64,000 nucleotides of DNA from Serpentinimonas barnesii (lineage in GTDB: Bacteria; Pseudomonadota; Gammaproteobacteria; Burkholderiales; Burkholderiaceae_C): assembly GCF_000696225.1 (NCBI RefSeq), contig NZ_BAWN01000015.1:1-64000 (forward strand), in the 5' to 3' direction. Both the position numbers and the translations under genes were made by a program. Below, piece by piece: positions 9,353 to 18,764 of this stretch (positions are counted from its first letter, which is position 1; the number at the start of each line of letters is the position of its first letter). Under the pieces are notes generated by a model. It saw nothing but the letters and a program-made list of their open reading frames with translations, ran no database searches and was not told where the DNA came from.

Positions 9353-9760
9353 ATGAACCACACCCCTGCCGCCCGCGGTTTCACCCTAATCGAGCTGATG
9401 ATCGTGGTGCTGATCATCGGTATTTTGGCGGCGATCGCGCTGCCGAGCTACCAGCGGCACGTCACCGAAACGCGACGCGAAGCCGCCCAAGGCTGCCTGC
9501 TGGAGCTGGCGCAGTTTGCCGAGCGCCACTACACCACCAACATGAGCTACCTCGGCTTGGCGCTGCCCGCCACCCAGTGCCGCGCCGATTTGGCCGCGTT
9601 CTATGCCTTCAACCTCATCGGCGTACCCACCGCGCGCACCTACTCCATCCAAGCCGTGGCCCAAGGTGGCCAAGCCACACGCGACCCCAACTGCGTGACG
9701 CTGCGCATCGACCAAACCGGGGCCCAAACTTCGCTGCCGGCTGCTGCGGGTTGCTGGTAA
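9353..9760 (+). CDS. pilE: type IV pilin PilE-like minor pilin
   Basis: A 135-residue pilin started at the ATG at 9353. RGFTLIELMIVVLIIGILAA is a textbook prepilin cleavage site with Phe+1 and Glu+5. PSYQRHVTETRREAAQGCLL and LAQFAERHYTTN are typical of PilE of the PilVWXY1E cluster. The C-terminal disulfide region has two cysteines, the last near the terminus (AAAGCW). The gene closes the operon, 72 nt after pilY1. It is more likely a minor pilin than the major subunit because of this context. Confidence 0.9.
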   Translation: MNHTPAARGFTLIELMIVVLIIGILAAIALPSYQRHVTETRREAAQGCLLELAQFAERHYTTNMSYLGLALPATQCRADLAAFYAFNLIGVPTARTYSIQAVAQGGQATRDPNCVTLRIDQTGAQTSLPAAAGCW

Positions 9761-9798
9761 AAGCGCCAGCGCCCCCGCCTAGCGGCCCCCCACCCCCC

Positions 9799-12700
9799 TC
9801 ACTCATAAACCACCTCGGCGCGCCCTAGGTGCGCCTGTTCACCCCAAGCGGCCAGGGCGGCATCGCAGGGGTAGCACTGGAAGCGCTCTGGGTCCAGTTG
9901 CAGGGTGGCGCGCACGCTCTCGTATTCGAGCTCCAAGCGCAGCGGCAGGCCGCGCTGCACCGTCCCGAGTTCGGTCTGGTGCGGCCGGGCCGGGTGCTGG
10001 CGCAGCAGGGTGGCCACGTCGGGGGGCTGCGTGGGCCCCACGGCCACGCGCAGGTATTTGCCAAAGCGGCAGCGCGCGGCGGGCAGGTCCCAGACCTGCT
10101 GCACCTTCAGGCGCAGCCCGCCCGAGAAGCGGTCGGGCTGGGCCAGCACCTGCAGCAGCAGCAGTTCGTCGTCTTGCAGCAGGGCGCGGTGGGTGTTGAG
10201 CAGGGCTTCGTCGGCGCTGGCTTCGAGCACGGCGCTGCGGTCGTCGAGCTTAAAAATCGCCACTTTGCCGCGCTGACCGTTGATCACGCGCAAATCGCCC
10301 ACAATGCCGGCCAGCAGCAGCGGCTCGCGGCTCTCGGCCACCTCGGCCAGCGGGGTGCGGGCGATACGCCGCACTTCGTCGGCGCTCTGGTCGAACAAGT
10401 GGCCAGAGAAGTAAAAGCCCAGGGCCGACTTTTCTTGCGACAGGCGCTCGCGCACGCTCCAGGGCGGCGCCTCGGCCAGCGCGGGCTCTTGGTCGCTGGC
10501 GCCGTGGCCGCCCGTTTCGCCGGGCAGGTCGAACAAACCGCTTTGCAAGGCGTTGGCCTGCTGGGCTTGGGCGAACTCGAAGGCGCGCTCGACCGAGGCC
10601 AGCGCGGCGGCGCGGTCGGGGTGCAGGCGGTCGAAGGCCCCGGCCTTGATCAGCGCCTCGACGGTGCGCTTGTTCAGGCGGCCGCGCTCGATGCGGGCGC
10701 AAAAATCGAACAGGCTGGTGAAGGGCCCCAGCACCTCGGCGCGCGGGCCCGCGCCCTGGCCGTGGCGCGCGGCCACGATGGCCTCGATGGCCTGCTGCCC
10801 GGTGCCCTTGACGGCCCCCAGGCCGTAGCGGATGCACTGGTCGCTCACTGGCTCGAAGCGATAGCCGCCTAGGTTCACATCGGGCGGCTCGAAGGCAAGG
10901 CCAAAACGCTGCGCGTCTTCGACCAGCAGCTTGAGCTTGTCGGTGTCGTCCATCTCCAGCGTCAAGTTGGCGCAGAAGAACTCGGCCGTGTAATGCACCT
11001 TGACCCAGGCGGTGTGGTAGGCCAGCAGCGAGTAGGCGGCGGCGTGCGACTTGTTGAAGCCGTAGCCCGCGAACTTCTCCATCAGGTCGAACACCTCGTC
11101 GGCCTGCGCCGGGCTTAGGCCCTGCCCGGCCGCGCCTTGGCGAAAGATGAGCCGCTGCTGCGCCATTTCCTCGGGCTTTTTCTTGCCCATGGCGCGCCGC
11201 AGCAGGTCGGCGCCGCCCAGGCTGTAGCCGCCCAGGATCTGCGCCGTCTGCATCACCTGTTCCTGATAGACCATGATGCCGTAGGTCTCGGCCAGCACCT
11301 GCTCCAGCAGCGGGTGCGGGTACTGCACCGGCTCGCGCCCGTGCTTGCGCGCCACGAAGCTGGGGATGAGGTCCATCGGGCCGGGGCGATAGAGCGCGTT
11401 GAGGGCGATCAGGTCTTCGAGGCGGCTCGGTTTGGCGTCGCGCAACATGCCTTGCATGCCGCGGCTCTCGAACTGGAACACGGCCTCGGTGCGGCCTTGC
11501 TGGAACAGGGCGTAGGTGGCGGGGTCGTCGAGCGCCAGCGTTTCGTAGGCAAAATCGGCCCGATCCGGGTGCCGCTGCACGATCAGCGCCTTGGCCTGCT
11601 CCAAAATGGTGAGGGTGGCCAGCCCAAGGAAGTCAAACTTGACCAGCCCGATGGCTTCCACGTCGTCTTTGTCGTACTGGCTCACGGCGGCGCTGCTGCC
11701 GGGCTGCTGGTAGAGCGGGCAAAAATCGGTGAGCTTGCCGGGCGCGATCAGCACCCCGCCGGCGTGCATGCCCACGTTGCGCGTCAGGCCTTCGAGCTTT
11801 TGCGCCAGCTCGATCAGTTGGCGCACCTCGTCTTCTTTGGCGATGCGCTCGGCCAGCAGCGGCTCCATCTCGATCGCGTACTGGTTTTTGTCGCCTTCGG
11901 GCTTGGGCCGGGGCGGGTATTGCAGCGTCACGCTCTGGCCGGGTTTGTTGGGGATGAGCTTGGAGATGCCGTCGCAAAAGCCGTAGGGGAAGTCGAGCAC
12001 GCGCCCCACGTCGCGGATCGCCGCCCGCGCCGCCAGGGTGCCAAAGGTGGCAATCTGGCTCACCGCCGCCAGCCCGTATTTGCCCTTGACGTAGTCGATC
12101 ACGCGGTCGCGGTTGGCTTGGCAGAAGTCGATGTCGAAGTCGGGCATCGAGACGCGCTCGGGGTTCAGAAAGCGCTCGAACAGCAGTTGGTAGCGCAGCG
12201 GGTCCAGGTCGGTGATTTGCAGCGCGTAGGCCACCAGCGAACCGGCGCCGGAGCCGCGCCCTGGGCCTACCGGGCAGCCGTTGAGTTTGGCCCAGAGGAT
12301 GAAGTCGGAGACGATCAGGAAGTAGCCCGGAAAGCCCATTTTGATGATGGTGCCGAGCTCGAATTCGAGCCGCTCCTGGTAGCGCGGCTGCTGGCGCGCG
12401 CGCTCGGCTGGGTCTGGGTAAAGCTGCTGCAGGCGCTGCTGCAAGCCCCCTTGCGCGACGTGGCGAAAGTAGTCTTCGGTGCCCAGTTGCTGCCCGTCCA
12501 CGGGCGGAATGGGGAAGGCGGGCAGTTGCGGCTTGCCCAGGCTTAGGCGCAGGCTGCAGCGGCGCGCGATTTCCAGCGTTTGCGCCAGCGCGTTGGGCAG
12601 GTCGGGAAACAGGGCCGCCATCTCGGCCCGGGTCTTGAAATGCTGCTCGCGCGTGAAGCGCCGGGGCCGGCGCGGGTTGCCCAAAATCTCGCCTTCGGCA

Positions 12701-13428
12701 ATGCAGACGCGCGCCTCGTGCGCCTGAAAATCATCGGCTTCCAGAAACTGCACCGGGTGCGTGGCCACCAGCGGCAGCCCCAGCCGCGCCGCCAAGGGCA
12801 CGGTGGCGCGCAGGTGCCGTTCGTCGTCGGGCCGGCCAGCGCGCTGCACCTCGAGGTAGAAGCGCTGCGCAAAAGTGCCCGCCAGTTGCTGCGCCAGCGC
12901 GGCGGCTGCGGCTTCGTCACCGGCCAGCAACGCCTGCCCCACCGGCCCGGTGGCAGCCCCGCTGAGCACGATCAGGCCCTCGTGGTGCTGGCGCAACCAA
13001 TCCCACTTCAGCACCGCCTGGTCGCGCTGCACGTTGTGGCTCCAGGCGCGTGCCAGCAGCTCGCACAGGTTGAGGTAGCCGGCGTGGTTTTGCGCCAGCA
13101 GCAAGATGCGCGGCCAGGTGTGCTGCGCGGCGTGTGGCCCGGCTTGGGCGGCGCTGCCGGCCGAAGATACGGGCGCTTGCCCCAGCCCTTGTAGCAGCAC
13201 CTCGGCCCCGAGCAGGGGCTGGATGCCTTTGCTGCGCGCCGCCTGGTAAAACTTGACGGCGCCAAAGAGGTTATTGAGGTCGGTAATGGCCAGCGCCGGC
13301 TGGCCGTCGGCGGCGGCGGCAGCGGCCACCGCGTCGATGCGCGTGGTGCCATCGACCACCGAGAACTCGGTGTGCAGGCGCAGGTGGACGAAGGCGGGGG
13401 CAGCGGGTGAATCAGGCAAATCAGACAT
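9799..13428 (-). CDS. dnaE: DNA polymerase III alpha subunit
   Basis: The replicative polymerase, 1209 residues, close to the usual length for proteobacterial DnaE. The N-terminal PHP domain has HLRLHTEFSVVDG and LAITDLNNLFGAVKFY. The catalytic aspartates are in PDFDIDF at about residues 427-433. FQFESRGMQGMLRDAKP and GGADLLRRAMGKKKPEEM belong to the palm and fingers, a helix-hairpin-helix region follows, and an OB-fold segment (LLLAGIVGDLRVINGQRGKVAIFKLDDR is its area) lies near the C-terminus. It is monocistronic here, convergent with the pilin operon. Confidence 0.98.
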   Translation of the reverse strand: MSDLPDSPAAPAFVHLRLHTEFSVVDGTTRIDAVAAAAAADGQPALAITDLNNLFGAVKFYQAARSKGIQPLLGAEVLLQGLGQAPVSSAGSAAQAGPHAAQHTWPRILLLAQNHAGYLNLCELLARAWSHNVQRDQAVLKWDWLRQHHEGLIVLSGAATGPVGQALLAGDEAAAAALAQQLAGTFAQRFYLEVQRAGRPDDERHLRATVPLAARLGLPLVATHPVQFLEADDFQAHEARVCIAEGEILGNPRRPRRFTREQHFKTRAEMAALFPDLPNALAQTLEIARRCSLRLSLGKPQLPAFPIPPVDGQQLGTEDYFRHVAQGGLQQRLQQLYPDPAERARQQPRYQERLEFELGTIIKMGFPGYFLIVSDFILWAKLNGCPVGPGRGSGAGSLVAYALQITDLDPLRYQLLFERFLNPERVSMPDFDIDFCQANRDRVIDYVKGKYGLAAVSQIATFGTLAARAAIRDVGRVLDFPYGFCDGISKLIPNKPGQSVTLQYPPRPKPEGDKNQYAIEMEPLLAERIAKEDEVRQLIELAQKLEGLTRNVGMHAGGVLIAPGKLTDFCPLYQQPGSSAAVSQYDKDDVEAIGLVKFDFLGLATLTILEQAKALIVQRHPDRADFAYETLALDDPATYALFQQGRTEAVFQFESRGMQGMLRDAKPSRLEDLIALNALYRPGPMDLIPSFVARKHGREPVQYPHPLLEQVLAETYGIMVYQEQVMQTAQILGGYSLGGADLLRRAMGKKKPEEMAQQRLIFRQGAAGQGLSPAQADEVFDLMEKFAGYGFNKSHAAAYSLLAYHTAWVKVHYTAEFFCANLTLEMDDTDKLKLLVEDAQRFGLAFEPPDVNLGGYRFEPVSDQCIRYGLGAVKGTGQQAIEAIVAARHGQGAGPRAEVLGPFTSLFDFCARIERGRLNKRTVEALIKAGAFDRLHPDRAAALASVERAFEFAQAQQANALQSGLFDLPGETGGHGASDQEPALAEAPPWSVRERLSQEKSALGFYFSGHLFDQSADEVRRIARTPLAEVAESREPLLLAGIVGDLRVINGQRGKVAIFKLDDRSAVLEASADEALLNTHRALLQDDELLLLQVLAQPDRFSGGLRLKVQQVWDLPAARCRFGKYLRVAVGPTQPPDVATLLRQHPARPHQTELGTVQRGLPLRLELEYESVRATLQLDPERFQCYPCDAALAAWGEQAHLGRAEVVYE

Positions 13429-13484
13429 GGGGCGATGATATGCCGGGTGCGGTGCTGTAGGGCTTGACGATCCTGCTCAGGGTG

Positions 13485-13513
13485 TTGCAGAGCACGCCGA
13501 CCCAAGCCATAAT
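13485..13513 (+). promoter_or_regulatory. putative sigma-70 promoter of TA pair 1
   Basis: TTGCAG (13485-13490) and CATAAT (13508-13513) are separated by exactly 17 nt, giving a good housekeeping promoter. It lies 20 nt before the antitoxin start, so the leader would be short. It was called by eye. Confidence 0.5.
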
Positions 13514-13532
13514 TCACCCAACAGCCAAGCCC

Positions 13533-13757
13533 ATGAACACCGCCGCCCTAAACTTCAAAGCCTTGCCCCTCTCCGAGCGCATCCAGCTCGTCGAGGACAT
13601 TTGGGACAGCATTGCCCAAGAGACCCCCAGCCCCTTGCAGCTTGGGGCGCAAGAACGCGCCGAACTGCAGCGGCGCTTGGCCGAGCACCAAACCGACCCT
13701 TCCACCAGCATTCCGTGGGAGCGGGTTCGGGCCACGCTGTTCAAGACTGCAGACTGA
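13533..13757 (+). CDS. antitoxin of the addiction-module component family
   Basis: A 74-residue acidic protein from the ATG at 13533. The sequence ALPLSERIQLVEDIWDSIA, an acidic middle and IPWERVRATLF at the end match the short putative addiction-module antidote family (TIGR02574-like). These antitoxins neutralise a RelE/ParE toxin encoded just downstream and repress their own promoter. The stop overlaps the toxin start (ATGA-type junction at 13755-13759), as expected for a coupled pair. Confidence 0.82.
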   Translation: MNTAALNFKALPLSERIQLVEDIWDSIAQETPSPLQLGAQERAELQRRLAEHQTDPSTSIPWERVRATLFKTAD

Positions 13758-14053
13758 TGCGCTTGGTTTTTCGGCCCGAAGCGCAGGAGGAGTTGCTGGA
13801 GGCGCAAGCTTGGTATGAGTCGCGCGCGCTGGGGCTGGGCTACGAGTTTGCCCGAGCGGTGGATGCCGCCACCTCAAGCGCGCTGCGCACGCCACTGGCC
13901 TTCCCACGCATTGAAGCGCAGTTTCGGCACGTGATCCTGCGCAAATTTCCCTATTCGATCATTTACCACCTTGCCGGGTCGGACATCGTGGTGGTGTCGT
14001 GCTTTCACCATCGGCGCAGACCGGGAAGTTGGCTCCACGGTCTGCGCGACTAG
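13757..14053 (+). CDS. RelE/ParE-family toxin
   Basis: A 98-residue protein. LVFRPEAQEELLEAQAWYE at the N-terminus, then a basic middle (FRHVILRKFPYSIIYHL) and VVSCFHHRRRPGSWL at the end are typical of ParE/RelE-fold toxins, which either cleave ribosome-bound mRNA or poison gyrase. The two targets cannot be told apart from sequence alone. Its start overlaps the antitoxin stop. It is the second gene of TA pair 1. Confidence 0.85.
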   Translation: MRLVFRPEAQEELLEAQAWYESRALGLGYEFARAVDAATSSALRTPLAFPRIEAQFRHVILRKFPYSIIYHLAGSDIVVVSCFHHRRRPGSWLHGLRD

Positions 14054-14065
14054 GCTGGATGGGCC

Positions 14066-14620
14066 TCACCCGCGCCAGCGCACCGCCGCCGCCGCCACGC
14101 GCTGGCCAAACAGGCGCGCGGTTTCTAGGTCGCCGCTGAGCATTTCGTGCGCCCCGGCATCCGATGGGGTTTGGGCCATGGCACCGCTCGATGAACCGAC
14201 GAAGTTCACATCGTTGCGTTGCGCTGCCTTGCTGTTGCTGGGCATCATGCCAGTGCCCACCCAAACGCCGCCGTGCTGCATCGCCAGCGTAAAGAGGTAG
14301 TGCAGGGTCGAGAGCTTGTCGCCGTTCATGGTGGCGCTGTTGGTGAAGCCGGCAAAGAGCTTGTCTTTCCACTTCTGCGCAAACCAGGCCTTGCTGGAGG
14401 CGTCGGCAAATTTCTTGAACTGCCAGCTCACGCTGCCCATGTAGGTGGGCGAGCCCATGACGATGGCGTCGGCGGCGTCGAGCGCCTCCCAGCCGCCTTC
14501 AGGCAGGTTGCCATCGGCGTCGATGGCCAGCAGTTGGGCCCCGGCGCCCTCGGCAACCGATTGCGCCATGCGCTGCGTATGGCCGTAGCCGGAGTGGTAA
14601 ACAACAATGACTTTGCTCAT
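14066..14620 (-). CDS. flavodoxin-family NAD(P)H-dependent FMN protein (WrbA-like)
   Basis: A 184-residue flavodoxin-fold protein started at 14620. VIVVYHSGYGHTQRMAQSVA is the phosphate-binding loop for FMN. AIVMGSPTYMGSVSWQFKKF and the following FAGFTNSATMNGDK match the WrbA/flavodoxin-family quinone reductase group. It probably carries out two-electron reduction of quinones or other electrophiles. It ends a minus-strand run with the DoxX and pirin genes, a grouping that suggests a quinone or redox-stress response under the divergent LysR regulator. Confidence 0.85.
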   Translation of the reverse strand: MSKVIVVYHSGYGHTQRMAQSVAEGAGAQLLAIDADGNLPEGGWEALDAADAIVMGSPTYMGSVSWQFKKFADASSKAWFAQKWKDKLFAGFTNSATMNGDKLSTLHYLFTLAMQHGGVWVGTGMMPSNSKAAQRNDVNFVGSSSGAMAQTPSDAGAHEMLSGDLETARLFGQRVAAAAVRWRG

Positions 14621-14693
14621 GGGATGGCTTTCAAAAATGCGCCGACCGATGGGCCAGCGCGGGTTGAGGGGAAATCGAGATACTACGCTGCCC

Positions 14694-15101
14694 TTATGCC
14701 TTGCGGCGCGCGTCAAGGCTGTATGCACCGGCGCCCAATGCGGCCAAGGCCAACAGACCACCAACCACACCTATGTTTTTCATAAACATCAGTTGCTGCA
14801 TCATTTGCTGCTCAGCCGGCATGGCCCAGTAGGCGTGAAAGTAAAAGGAGGCCACCAAAGTGAATCCGGCCAACACCAGCGCCGCATAGCGCGTGCCCAA
14901 ACCCAAGATCAGGGCGATGCCGCACAACACCTCAATGGCAATGGCAAGGGCTGCGCCCAGTTCGGGAAAGGGCAAGCCGACTGATCCGATATAGGCCGCC
15001 GTACCGGAGAAGCCACCGATCTTGTTGATGCCAGCGGGAAGAAACAAGGCTGCCAACAAGAGGCGGGACAGCAGGGCGAGGGGGTTTTGCAGTGCGTTCA
15101 T
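14694..15101 (-). CDS. DoxX-family membrane protein
   Basis: A 135-residue integral membrane protein with four predicted helices: LLSRLLLAALFLPAGINKI, a central pair around ALAIAIEVLCGIALILGLG and YAALVLAGFTLVASFYFHAY, and a last helix near GGLLALAALGAGAYSL. The N-terminal signature and FPAGINKIGGF-type loop are those of DoxX/YphA proteins. Members are linked to redox homeostasis, but the biochemical role is not settled. It sits 35 nt after the pirin gene, so the two are probably co-transcribed. Confidence 0.85.
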   Translation of the reverse strand: MNALQNPLALLSRLLLAALFLPAGINKIGGFSGTAAYIGSVGLPFPELGAALAIAIEVLCGIALILGLGTRYAALVLAGFTLVASFYFHAYWAMPAEQQMMQQLMFMKNIGVVGGLLALAALGAGAYSLDARRKA

Positions 15102-15136
15102 GGATATTGACTCAGGTTAAAAAAAAGATGCAAAAA

Positions 15137-15838
<702 letters not shown>

Positions 15839-15987
15839 GGCGTTTCTTTCATCAAGTGTGGGGGCCTTGGTGTGGGCCATCCAGCCGCTAGGCCTTGCCG
15901 GTTTGGGGTGGCAGGGCCAGCGCTGGGGCCATGGCTAGACTGTAGGCCCTAGGGCAGGCTTGAAGGGCGTAAGGATTTGATGGCATC

Positions 15988-16004
15988 ATTCGAATAATTT
16001 GAAT
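15988..16004. promoter_or_regulatory. palindromic LysR operator candidate
   Basis: ATTCGAATAATTTGAAT is an almost perfect inverted repeat (7 of 8 arm positions) and contains TTC-N9-GAA, which fits the T-N11-A rule of LysR-type binding sites. It lies 14 nt before the lysR start, in the gap shared with the divergent pirin gene, as expected for an autoregulated LysR site. Confidence 0.5.
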
Positions 16005-16018
16005 ACTCAGGTCACCCC

Positions 16019-16960
16019 ATGCCCAGCCCCCGCAACGCCTTGTCGCCCGAAAACCTGCACCTGATCGGCACCGTGGCGCGCTGCGGCAGCTTGGCGGCGG
16101 CGGCGCGCGAGCTCGGCATGGTGCCCAGCGCCCTCACCTACCGCGTGCGCCAAGTCGAAGACGCGCTCGATGTGCTGCTGTTCGACCGCCGCTCGCGCCG
16201 CGCCACCCTGACCCGCGCCGGGCAGGAGCTGCTGCGCGCCAGCGAACACCTGCTGCGCGAGCTCGACGCGGTGGCACTGCGCGTGCGCCGCATCGCCACC
16301 GGATGGGAGCCTGAACTCACGCTGGCGGCCGATGCGGTGATCGCCAGCGCGCCGCTGTTTGACCTGTGCCACGATTTTTACGCGCTCGCGGCCCCGACGC
16401 GGCTGCGCCTGCGCACCGAAACCCTGTCGGGTACGCTCGAAGCGCTGCTGAGCGGGCAGGCCGATCTGGCCTTGGGCGTGGCACTCGATGGCAGCGGTTT
16501 GCCGGGGCTGCGCAGCGGCTTTTTGGGTGAAGTGGAGTTTGTGTTCGTGGTGGCACCGCACCATGCGCTGGCCGCTGCCCCCGAGCCGCTCACCCCGGCC
16601 ACCATCCAGCCGCACCGCGTGGTGGCGGTGGCCGACACCGCGCCGCTGGGGCGCGGCCAGAGCGTGGGCCTGCTGCCGGGGCAGGATGTGCTGACCGTGC
16701 CCACCATGCAGCACAAGCTGGCGGCGCAACTGCGCGGCCTGGGTTGCGGCGCGCTGCCGCTGCCGCTGGTGCAAGGCCATTTGCAGGCCGGCACGCTGCT
16801 GCGCAAGCGCACCACCTTGCCCGCTCGGGTGTACCGCATCGGTTACGCCTGGCGCAGCGCAGACACCCCCGGCCCCGGTCCGGCCCTGCAGTGGTGGCTG
16901 GATCGGCTGGCCAACCCCGCCAGCGCCAGCGCGCTGCTGCAGCATGTGGGCGGTAGCTGA
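16019..16960 (+). CDS. LysR-family transcriptional regulator
   Basis: A 313-residue regulator. The N-terminal winged helix-turn-helix is clear (LIGTVARCGSLAAAARELGM, then PSALTYRVRQVEDALDVLLF and RRATLTRAGQELL). The effector domain begins at about residue 95 (ELTLAADAVIASAPLFDLCH). The SALTYRVRQVE recognition helix is like that of the LysR proteins that sit divergent to pirin/DoxX genes. The divergent layout and the palindrome just upstream suggest it controls the pirin-DoxX-flavodoxin run. The effector is unknown. Confidence 0.93.
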   Translation: MPSPRNALSPENLHLIGTVARCGSLAAAARELGMVPSALTYRVRQVEDALDVLLFDRRSRRATLTRAGQELLRASEHLLRELDAVALRVRRIATGWEPELTLAADAVIASAPLFDLCHDFYALAAPTRLRLRTETLSGTLEALLSGQADLALGVALDGSGLPGLRSGFLGEVEFVFVVAPHHALAAAPEPLTPATIQPHRVVAVADTAPLGRGQSVGLLPGQDVLTVPTMQHKLAAQLRGLGCGALPLPLVQGHLQAGTLLRKRTTLPARVYRIGYAWRSADTPGPGPALQWWLDRLANPASASALLQHVGGS

Positions 16961-17061
16961 GCACCCGCACCCGCGCCCGCATCGGCCTGGTAGGCGCGGC
17001 GCGCCGCCTGCGCCATCAGGCCCGCCTAGCCGCACGCATCCGCCAATAGATGCCCAAATTA

Positions 17062-17084
17062 TGCGAATGATTCCTATTTATAAT
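17062..17084 (+). promoter_or_regulatory. Fur-box-like site overlapping the tonB promoter
   Basis: TGCGAATGATTCCTA (17062-17076) keeps the AAT-N-ATT core of the 7-1-7 Fur consensus. A perfect TATAAT (17079-17084) follows immediately. The minus 35 element is weak. Repressor binding here would block the promoter of tonB-exbB-exbD, which is the usual iron regulation of these genes. Confidence 0.5.
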
Positions 17085-17121
17085 CGAGCCAAGTCGCCCA
17101 TAGTTTGATATGCTGCTTCGC

Positions 17122-17144
17122 CCACCCGGCCTCCCTCCGGGTGG
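17122..17144 (+). promoter_or_regulatory. hairpin in the tonB leader
   Basis: CCACCCGG (17122-17129) and CCGGGTGG (17137-17144) form a perfect 8-bp stem with a 7-nt loop, about 38 nt after TATAAT and before the preferred tonB start. It could stabilise or attenuate the leader. Confidence 0.35.
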
Positions 17145-17166
17145 CCCACCCGCCCTCAACAAGCCC

Positions 17167-18000
17167 ATGCCCCTGCCCCATTCGCCTTGGCGCGCCCTTG
17201 TGCGCCCCCTCAGCGTGACCGCCGCCGTGCTGCTGGCGCACGCGGCGGCGCTGTGGGCCTTGCACAGCGGCTGGCGGCCGCCCGCGTCCACAACGGTGGA
17301 GCTGGCACGGGTGGAGGTCGAATTGCGCGCCCAAGCCCCTGGCGTTGCCGCTACGGCGCCAGCCCCGGCTGCCAGCGCGCCCACGGGGCCTGCACCGCGC
17401 GCCACGCCCGAGCGAGCGCCCCACCCTGAACCCCCGCCCCCTCCGGCACCGATGCCGACGCCGATGCCGACCCAGATGCAACCCGCACCGGCCAGCCCCA
17501 GCCCAGCATCTGATCGCCTACCGCAAGCGGCCCCGGTGCCACCCAACCCGCAAGGGGCTGCGGCTGCACCCGCCACCCCGCAGACCCCGCAGCACGCCGC
17601 CCCAAGCCAAGCGACACCGGGCAGCGCTGCGAGCGCCCAAGGCAGCAACAGCGCCGCAGCCCAAGGGCCGATCGAGGCGGCTGCGGGCCGCACAGCCGCC
17701 GCGCCCGCCGCACCGCAGATCGTACTGCCCTCCAGCAGCGCCGCCCACCTGCACAACCCGGCCCCGCCCTACCCGGTCTTGAGCCGCCGCTTGGGCGAAC
17801 AAGGCCGCGTGCTGCTGCGGGTGCGCATCGAGGTCGACGGCAGCGCCTCGGCGGCACAAATCTACGCTTCCAGCGGTTTTGTGCGGCTGGACCACGCGGC
17901 GCAGCAGGCGGTGTTGCGCTGGCGTTTTGTGCCCGGCAGCCGCAACGGCGAGGCGCAGCCGATGTGGTTCCTCGTCCCGATTCATTTTGTTCTGGAGTAA
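17167..18000 (+). CDS. tonB: energy transducer TonB
   Basis: A 277-residue protein. The ATG at 17167 is preferred because it gives a short basic N-terminus before the helix VTAAVLLAHAAALWALHSGW; an ATG at 17110 would add 19 residues that include a DNA hairpin. A Pro/Ala-rich linker (about residues 55-185) spans the periplasm. The C-terminal TonB domain has PYPVLSRRLGEQGRVLLRV and SSGFVRLDHAAQQAVLRWRF. TonB uses the proton motive force through ExbBD to drive outer membrane siderophore or vitamin receptors. No receptor gene is present here. Confidence 0.93.
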   Translation: MPLPHSPWRALVRPLSVTAAVLLAHAAALWALHSGWRPPASTTVELARVEVELRAQAPGVAATAPAPAASAPTGPAPRATPERAPHPEPPPPPAPMPTPMPTQMQPAPASPSPASDRLPQAAPVPPNPQGAAAAPATPQTPQHAAPSQATPGSAASAQGSNSAAAQGPIEAAAGRTAAAPAAPQIVLPSSSAAHLHNPAPPYPVLSRRLGEQGRVLLRVRIEVDGSASAAQIYASSGFVRLDHAAQQAVLRWRFVPGSRNGEAQPMWFLVPIHFVLE

Positions 18001-18009
18001 AAAGCAAGC

Positions 18010-18747
18010 ATGGAAACCCATTTCGGACTGACCTACGTCTGGCACCAAGGCGACTGGATCATACGCGGCACCGCCCTCGTGTTGCTGGGCATGTCGATTG
18101 CCACCTGGGTGGTGATCGTGCTCAAGGCACTGCACCTGCGCCAACTGCGTGCGCGTGCGCAAATGCTGGAAAACTTCTGGCACAGCAAAGACTTTGCTGA
18201 GGGCCTCAACAAACTCGGCGCCGACGGCCACAACCCCTTCTACCTGCTGGCGCTGCAAGGGCGCGAAGCCACCAGCCACATCCTGCACCTAGAAGGCGAA
18301 CACCCGCGCCAACTGCACGACAACCTCGATGTGAGCGACTGGGTCACGCGCTCCTTGCGCAACGCGCTCGATGACAGCAACGCGCGCCTGCAGTCTGGCC
18401 TAGCCATTTTGGCCTCGGTCGGATCGACCGCGCCCTATGTCGGGCTGTTTGGCACGGTCTGGAAGATCTACCACGCCCTGATCGGCATCGGAGTGGGTGG
18501 CAGCGCCACCATCGACCAGGTCGCCGGGCCGATAGGCGCTGCGCTCATCATGACCGCGCTCGGGCTGGTGGTGGCGATTCCGGCCGTGCTGGGCTACAAC
18601 GCCTTGCTGCGCGGCAACAAAGCCATCCAGCACCGGCTCAACCGCTTTGCCCACGACCTGCACGCCTACTTCGTGACCGGGCACCGGGTGGCCTCGAACC
18701 GCCCCGGCGCTGCCAGCCCGGCTCCGGCTCCGGCCAGTCCACGCTGA
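18010..18747 (+). CDS. exbB: MotA/TolQ/ExbB proton channel protein
   Basis: A 245-residue inner-membrane protein with three helices: one near residues 17-39 (IRGTALVLLGMSIATWVVIV), and two in the conserved C-terminal MotA_ExbB region with LAILASVGSTAPYVGLFGTV and GPIGAALIMTALGLVVAIPA. It forms the pentameric proton channel with ExbD and powers TonB. It lies 9 nt after tonB and 17 nt before exbD. Confidence 0.95.
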   Translation: METHFGLTYVWHQGDWIIRGTALVLLGMSIATWVVIVLKALHLRQLRARAQMLENFWHSKDFAEGLNKLGADGHNPFYLLALQGREATSHILHLEGEHPRQLHDNLDVSDWVTRSLRNALDDSNARLQSGLAILASVGSTAPYVGLFGTVWKIYHALIGIGVGGSATIDQVAGPIGAALIMTALGLVVAIPAVLGYNALLRGNKAIQHRLNRFAHDLHAYFVTGHRVASNRPGAASPAPAPASPR

Positions 18748-18764
18748 CACGAGGCACCCCCACC

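Noticed and set aside
11137-12546. Long open frames antisense to dnaE, alaS and other core genes
   Set aside because: They follow the third-position GC pattern of the real gene, have no ribosome sites and no recognisable domains.
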